A program made the position numbers and the translations under genes. The notes beneath the pieces are model-generated. The model saw only the letters and a list, made by a program, of their open reading frames with translations, did no database searches and was not told where the DNA came from. Of a stretch of 64,000 nt of DNA, positions 58,791 to 64,000 are shown one piece after another. Position 1 is the first letter of the stretch. Every line of letters begins with the position of its first letter. The DNA comes from CALMBW01 sp963779645 (GTDB lineage: Bacteria > Actinomycetota > CADDZG01 > WHSQ01), in assembly GCA_963779645.1 (NCBI GenBank), contig CAVZYX010000005.1:496001-560000 (forward strand). The letters are read 5' to 3'.

Positions 58791-60779
58791 ATGGATAAAC
58801 GATCGGTCCGACTCGTCCCGCTCGCCCTTCTTCTGGCCGTCACTCTCGCCTTCTCGGGTGGAGCCGCCGCGAAGAAGTCGGTGGGTAAGAAGCGTTTCCC
58901 AAAGAAGCTCGATAGGCAGACGTGGGTCTTGCCCGAAGACATGACCTGGGGTGACTACCGCGCCATCCCCGGTGTCGATTGGAACGCCGAAGGCGTGCAG
59001 CCCCCGAAGAAATTCAGGGCCGCGTTGATCCTCGGCGACTTCCAGGATCGCAAGTTCGTCATGACGACGCCTAAAGGCTCCGACGAGGCCGGCAACCCCC
59101 GTGGGGTTGGAGGAATCGCACAAGACGAAATCGGAGATTGGTACAAGCGTTTCTTGATCACCGAGCCCCAGAAGCTAAACCACTTCCACACAGTGAACGA
59201 GTACTGGCTCGAAGACACGTACGGATTGATCGGGATCGATGCAGATGCGTTCGGCCCCTACACGATGGAAGGCAAAGAGCACGAGTACGGGCTCGGGGAT
59301 GTCGGCGGAGCGCAGGATTCTTGTCCGCAGGGCGATGACTGCAGCAAGGACTTCGACACTGAGATCCTCGAAGCATCACTTGCCGACGTGAACGCCGGCA
59401 TCGTGACCAACGGTGGTCACGACTACGACTTCAGATTCCTCTTGCACGCCGGTTACGACGAGTCCGGGACCTGGCAGGAGTTCGGCGAGATGCGTTTCCA
59501 GGACAAGGACGCGGTAACCAACACCTTCGGCAATCCCGATGGATCGCAACCCAACTGGGCTGGCACACGATACGTCGACTGGACATCTTTCTGGGCGGCC
59601 AAGGGGATCTGGTCGCACGCGACTCCCGGCGTGATGTCCACCCAAGGTGAGAACGATGGCGCCTCAACCTACGCTCACGAGTTCAGTCATATCGTCGGGG
59701 TACTCGACAACTACAACAATCCTTACGGGGTTCCGGTTCGTCGCTCTTACTCTGGTCCGTGGGACATGATGAGCCGCGGAACGTTCAACGGTCCGGGCGG
59801 GCCCCACAACCGCTGGCAGGTACCACCAACGCTCGGCGGCACCATGGGCAGCCATCACATGTTGCGCAACAAGATCAGGATGGGCTTCGTCAAGCCGAAC
59901 GAGGTTCTCGTTACAAGCAACTCGGCACTCGCTGCATCGGGTCCCATCTATGCGGACCTCATCGCTCGAGCGGTACCTCTCGGCCCTTCCTATCCATGGG
60001 ATGGCATGCGAGGGATCCAGATCAACCTCACGGGTGGCGACCAGGCTCCCGACTGCTCATCTGAGGAAGATCACCGGTGTGACGGTGGGGGGTACGACAA
60101 CTACACGGTCGAGGTTGTCGACCGCGTCGGTTACGACTCCTTCACCCCGGATCACGGTGTGCTGATCGCCAAGACGAAGAATGCCGATACCTCTCCGTTC
60201 ATCTGGGTTATCGATTCGCATGCCAAAGACATCAACGTCGTCGACTTCATGCGTCCCGACGGAACTCCGGCGATGGTTTCACTCGGTGACTACCGCCAGC
60301 TTGCCGACGCGCTATTCCATGTTGGTAATGGGAAAGGTGTTGTAAGCGAATACGTCGACGAAGCGAACGAGCTGCATTTCTACGTACTCGAGAAGCGCAA
60401 CGACGAAGGAGCACTCGAGTACCGCGTCGCGGTTAGATCGTTGGCTGGTTCCGACCCCGCTCCTCGTGGGGTTGCAGTGGAAGCTGGTAAGGCTCAGCCG
60501 GCAAGTCCGGGACGCGTTGGCGTCTACCAGTTCGACGTAACGAACAGCGCGACCGTGACCGACCTGTTCCGCCTTAAGGCGAAGTCTGATGCCGGTTGGA
60601 AAACATTCATCCCCAGCTCGGTGATCGAGGTTCCGGCCGGGGAAACGGTAACGGTGCGGGTCTACGTGGCGATCCCTCAAGGCACGTCGGGGGCCAGTGG
60701 CCTGAGGTTCACGGCTACGTCCGAGACCGATCCAACAGCCACAGCCTCTGCCAACACGTCAGTCAAGCCCGTTCTCTAG
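58791..60779 (+). CDS. Secreted M6-like metalloprotease
   Basis: About 662 residues from ATG 58791; ATGs at 58722 and 58749 would add non-signal residues. Signal peptide VRLVPLALLLAVTLAFSGGA. The active site is TYAHEFSHIVGVLDNYNN near 305 (HExxHxxGxxD) and a Met-turn PWDMMSRGTFNG about 30 residues on, as in M6 (immune-inhibitor-A/InhA) peptidases. The C-terminal part has a calcium-type region and a NEW3-like beta domain (ATVTDLFRLKAKSDAGWKTF). Between the two M14 genes; likely one operon of secreted peptidases. Confidence 0.83.
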   Translation: MDKRSVRLVPLALLLAVTLAFSGGAAAKKSVGKKRFPKKLDRQTWVLPEDMTWGDYRAIPGVDWNAEGVQPPKKFRAALILGDFQDRKFVMTTPKGSDEAGNPRGVGGIAQDEIGDWYKRFLITEPQKLNHFHTVNEYWLEDTYGLIGIDADAFGPYTMEGKEHEYGLGDVGGAQDSCPQGDDCSKDFDTEILEASLADVNAGIVTNGGHDYDFRFLLHAGYDESGTWQEFGEMRFQDKDAVTNTFGNPDGSQPNWAGTRYVDWTSFWAAKGIWSHATPGVMSTQGENDGASTYAHEFSHIVGVLDNYNNPYGVPVRRSYSGPWDMMSRGTFNGPGGPHNRWQVPPTLGGTMGSHHMLRNKIRMGFVKPNEVLVTSNSALAASGPIYADLIARAVPLGPSYPWDGMRGIQINLTGGDQAPDCSSEEDHRCDGGGYDNYTVEVVDRVGYDSFTPDHGVLIAKTKNADTSPFIWVIDSHAKDINVVDFMRPDGTPAMVSLGDYRQLADALFHVGNGKGVVSEYVDEANELHFYVLEKRNDEGALEYRVAVRSLAGSDPAPRGVAVEAGKAQPASPGRVGVYQFDVTNSATVTDLFRLKAKSDAGWKTFIPSSVIEVPAGETVTVRVYVAIPQGTSGASGLRFTATSETDPTATASANTSVKPVL

Positions 60780-60801
60780 TGAATCGCCCGAGGAGGATCC
60801 G

Positions 60802-62761
60802 ATGAGGTTCAGGTCACTCGCGATGGTCATCATCGCAACAGCATTGGTCGCAGCTCCGATGACGTCCCAAGCTGCGCTTGCGCCGGTGAAATGCGATGCG
60901 AACGACATCACGCCGGACGGCCGGGTCTTCCCCGAACCACAGGTGAGCGCCACGTTCCTGCGACTCGACGATTTCGAGTGCGGCATCTTCCTTCTCGAGG
61001 ATCTACATCGGAACCTCGTCGAGATCGACAAGCTCGGCTTCTCGAACGGTGGACAGCCCATCTACAACATCAAATTGACCAACGAACTTATCCCCGCTTC
61101 CGAGAAGCGGCACCTCTTCATCATGAACTCGATCCATGGCAACGAACCCGCCGGACGAGAAGGTGGAGCTCGAGTGATCGAAGACATGCTCGACCCACGT
61201 TTCATGGCGAATGAACCGTTCATCAAGGAGACGCTCGACAAGTTCATCGTTCACTTCGTTTTCAGCAACCCCGACGGTTGGGTGGCAGGTGACATCTTCG
61301 GTCGCAACAATGCAGGGTTCTCGACGACGCGCGCCAACAAAGGGGGCCGCGACCTCAATCGGAACTTCCCGGTTCAGGGATTCCTTCGCTCTGGTAACGG
61401 GACGCTTGATCAGCCGGAGGGTCAAGGACTCAACGAGCTGCTCCTCAAGCACGCGGACACACAACACGACGAAGACGACTCCGACTACCGCGGTTGGTAT
61501 CTAGGGACGGACAACCACGGCCAAGGCGTGAAGCCGGTTGCGGCCTCCGGCCTTCAGATCGTCGGTCAGTTCGATTTCGAGAAGTCGGAACGCCTCGCAC
61601 ACTTCGCGGACGGCATCGAAGGTGCGATGGCCGAGTACGGGGTTCTCAGCACGCTTCAGCAGCTGAACACGCTCACCGGCGGCGAGGTACGGCCTTACGA
61701 GTGGGGAACGCTCTACGACATCCTCGGCTACTCGGCTTCGGGCTCGGGGATCGACTACTACAACACCCCCGGAGTCATCGACGGCACTGGCTTCGCAACG
61801 GAGATGACGGCCGCGAACAACCCTTACAACTTCGGTTCGCACCCACACCTTCTCAACCAGATGTGGGTCGACTCGACTACGAGCCATCAACTTCACTCTG
61901 ATGCGCGACGCGGTGGATCCACCGAGCTACACGTTCCCCGTTGGCGGAAAGGCCGCTTATGTTTTCGATCCGAAAGTAGTCACCGATACGGACGACAACG
62001 GTTTCGGCCCCGGCAATGCACAGATCCCGACGTCGTTCACAGGTGATGACCCCGGTGTCGATCCCAACTTCGAGTTCAGCCCCTACGAAGTGACGCGGAT
62101 GAAGTTCTTCAGCGACCTCAACAAGTACGCCGACAACCCACTCGATGAGTTGCGGGTGCCGGACGTCGTTGCCGACCCGGCGATCCTCGATCGGTACGAC
62201 TCCGTCGTGCTGACCGAAGATGCGATGCCCGAGGAAGCAGATGCGAACGCATGGGCGGATGCACTGCGCGGCTTCGTGCAGCGCGGTGGGAACCTCATCG
62301 TCACGGACGGCGCGGCCCCCATCTTGGCCAACCTCGTCGACTCGATCCCGGCCACGAGCATCACGATGCAGCGCAGCAACGTCGGCTACGTCGACTTCGG
62401 CGACCGTACTCACGCCCTCAACGCAGGGCTGCGAGGTATCGCTCGTCAGACTTACGACGTCATCCCGATCGGTTACCCCGATGGCGGTGGCCAGGCTCCC
62501 AACTGGCGAGTGGCCGGATCGGCCTGGACGGCTGCAGGCGGTTTCAGCGCCGGGACCATGGGCGGAAGTGGGTTCACGGCTTACGGCGAGCTGCCGCTCG
62601 GCGAGGGCCGGATCCGTTTCCTCGGCGCCCTGCTGCCGCAGCCGACAGAAGAGCACTTCCACCCCTACGGCCTGCAGAACTACGCCGTGACCTACACGGG
62701 CTACACGCTGCTCCAGAACATGCTCGTCTGGGATAACCCGGCTCGGATCGAGGCTCCCTAA
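60802..62761 (+). CDS. Secreted M14 carboxypeptidase-like protein (second), frameshifted
   Basis: Start ATG 60802 with GAGGAGGATCC before it. Signal peptide (MRFRSLAMVIIATALVAAP). M14 ligands His/Glu in IHGNEPAGREGGARV near 112, GGRDLNRNFPVQG near 185, and His in GTDNHGQGVK near 237. At about 61887 the frame breaks after VDSTTS; the +1 frame goes on INFTLMRDAVDPPSYTFPVG with a GATase-like C-terminal domain (FVQRGGNLIVTDGAAPILAN) and ends at 62761. The joined protein is about 652 residues. Paralogue of the 56.5 kb gene, with the same domain pairing. Confidence 0.75.
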
Positions 62762-62771
62762 GCCCAGCCTG

Positions 62772-62830
62772 AATCACGTCTGCTCTCGTTTCTGGTGCCC
62801 CACGCACCACTTTTGAGGGCAGACGTGATT
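62772..62830. repeat. Palindromic repeat H3 (solo, best-preserved)
   Basis: AATCACGTCTGCTCTC (62772-62787), GTTTC, TGGTGC, loop CCCAC, GCACCA, CTTTT, GAGGGCAGACGTGATT (62815-62830): a 59-bp hairpin with one T-G pair in the 16-bp outer stem. It lies between the second M14 gene and the PucR-like gene. Its two halves match the outer arms of H1 and H2. Confidence 0.8.
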
Positions 62831-62944
62831 TGGGGTGCCCGGAGCAGGAAATAGGGCGAATCGGGCGAATCACGCCAACCAGGACCGCTTGGGCTGGGGA
62901 GCCGGGGCGGTCGGCTGTGATCCATCGAGCTGACCGGGAGCGAC

Positions 62945-64000
62945 ATGGGACCGAGGGTCTGGGACCTTCAACTGAGAGGCGGACGTCCGTACCTGGCGCA
63001 AGCCGGGGTACCTCTCCATAGATTCTTCGACGGCCTGAAACGGGTCGTATTCGTCGAGGACAAGAGCGACCTCGACCATCTAACGACCGGCGATCTCGTC
63101 GTTGTGCTGGGTGGAAGCGGGGGCCGCTCCTTCGCGTCGGTATCGAAGCTGACGGAACGGTTGGCGAGGATGGGAGTCGTGGGCGCGCTGCTACACCGGC
63201 GTTCGCTCAAAGAGGATCCCGAGAACGACCAAGACGGAGAGTTCCCACTGGTTCTGGTTCCGCAGGAGATCGAATGGGCGGACGTGCTCCAACCGCTTCT
63301 GAAGATCGACGAGTCCCTCCGATCCCGGCGCGGCAACCCGGAGAAGAACCGGCAACGGATGCTCGAGCAGATCCTCGAGCGCAACGGCCGTTTGGATCCG
63401 GCAAGCTCAGCCGGCAGGGACTTCGGTCTCGACCTTTCGCTCGCGTACACTTGCTACATCGTCTGCACCATCTCGCCGCAACCCAAAGAGGTTTTAGCGA
63501 GGCTGGAAGAAGTGATCGCGACGGAGCTCTTCGAACGTGACTCTCTCGGGACCGTTGCTACTCGTCCGACCGGGATCATCGCGGTCGAATCAACAGGCGA
63601 TCTCGGGATAGGGGAAGACCTCTTGCACCGGGCTTTGTCGGTTCCGAAGATCAGCGTCGCGTCGATAGGGGTTGGGCGGAGGCACGCCGGAGCTCGGGGG
63701 ATCTTCCGCTCGTATCGCGAAGCGCGGTGGGCATCGCTCGTCGGGCAGAGACTGATCGGGCCGAACCTGGTCACGCGATTCGACGAACTGGGTCCTTACG
63801 CGTGGCTCGAACCCCTCGACTTCGACCATGACGCGGACGCATGCAGCGCGATAGAGATCCTGATCCGTCACGACGAGGAACATGGCGCCAGATTGCTGGA
63901 CACGTTGCAGGCGTTCCTAGACTCGAATCGCTTCAAGGAAGCAGCGAACCAGCTCTTCGTTCACCGCAACACACTTCGCTATCGACTCGAGTCGATCAAG
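62945..64000 (+). CDS. PucR/CdaR-type transcriptional regulator, cut by window edge
   Basis: The first 352 residues of a plus-strand gene running off the right edge; ATG 62945 with GGGAGC before it. The N-terminal ~130 residues (VWDLQLRGGRPYLAQAGVPL, GDLVVVLGGSGGRSFASVSK) match a PucR-like purine/effector domain. After a linker, a GGDEF-like middle domain (SIGVGRRHAGARGIFRSYRE, typical of CdaR/PucR) and the start of the C-terminal helix-turn-helix LFVHRNTLRYRLESIK follow. It should be a one-component DNA-binding regulator. Target genes are not known; H3 lies upstream, about 115 bp from the start. Confidence 0.87.
   Translation, partial: MGPRVWDLQLRGGRPYLAQAGVPLHRFFDGLKRVVFVEDKSDLDHLTTGDLVVVLGGSGGRSFASVSKLTERLARMGVVGALLHRRSLKEDPENDQDGEFPLVLVPQEIEWADVLQPLLKIDESLRSRRGNPEKNRQRMLEQILERNGRLDPASSAGRDFGLDLSLAYTCYIVCTISPQPKEVLARLEEVIATELFERDSLGTVATRPTGIIAVESTGDLGIGEDLLHRALSVPKISVASIGVGRRHAGARGIFRSYREARWASLVGQRLIGPNLVTRFDELGPYAWLEPLDFDHDADACSAIEILIRHDEEHGARLLDTLQAFLDSNRFKEAANQLFVHRNTLRYRLESIK

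Overview
The window looks like a chromosomal segment of a high-GC, uncultured-type actinobacterium (Actinomycetota). Pointers are the GC-rich codon use, frequent GTG/TTG starts, many stop/start overlaps (ATGA, GTGA, TTGA), an AbiEi/DUF559 protein and a PucR/CdaR-type regulator, and the absence of any lipid A or outer-membrane genes. The assignment is an inference from gene content; no rRNA or tRNA gene was seen to anchor it.

Bases 1-38000 are one large surface-glycan locus. It holds lipid-carrier initiating enzymes (WecA/MraY-type at 14.5 kb, small PglC-like phosphoglycosyltransferase at 37.4 kb), a Wzx flippase and Wzy-like polymerase, an ABC exporter, several GT-B glycosyltransferases, three sulfotransferases, an acyltransferase and an asparagine-synthase-like amidase. 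Two sugar pathways can be read. The first (15.7-25.3 kb) is a legionaminic-acid-type nonulosonate operon: LegF, LegI, LegG, LegH, HisF/HisH/PP-loop amidotransferase, PtmE-like nucleotidyltransferase, LegB and LegC. The second is a UDP-diacetamido-uronic-acid pathway: UDP-sugar 6-dehydrogenase, a fused oxidoreductase/acetyltransferase and a DegT aminotransferase. A second HisF/HisH pair and two further PP-loop amidotransferases suggest that both sugars are amidinated.

Bases 35.8-38.4 kb carry a lipoprotein, small membrane proteins and an orphan NarL-type regulator. From 38.4 to 62.8 kb the segment is mostly secreted proteins: an HExxH metalloprotease, a beta-helix protein with RTX-like repeats, a subtilase, two large tandem cell-surface (S-layer-like) proteins, two M14 carboxypeptidase-like proteins and an M6-like protease. 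Set into this are a receiver-like protein whose phosphorylation Asp is Glu, two VapC-type toxin-antitoxin pairs, selA overlapping the second toxin, and a short structured intergenic region after selA with a tiny ORF and a strong terminator. The window ends inside a PucR/CdaR-like regulator.

The most unusual item is a ~1.07 kb unit (55305-56375). An AbiEi/DUF559 endonuclease-like gene lies between two hairpins whose outer arms match a stand-alone 59-bp hairpin at 62772-62830, like a gene-bearing element beside its gene-less (MITE-like) relative.

Five genes are broken by single frameshifts, all of the +1 class (legI, legG, one GT4, both M14 genes). This pattern fits assembly or sequencing insertions better than decay, but the sequence alone cannot decide.
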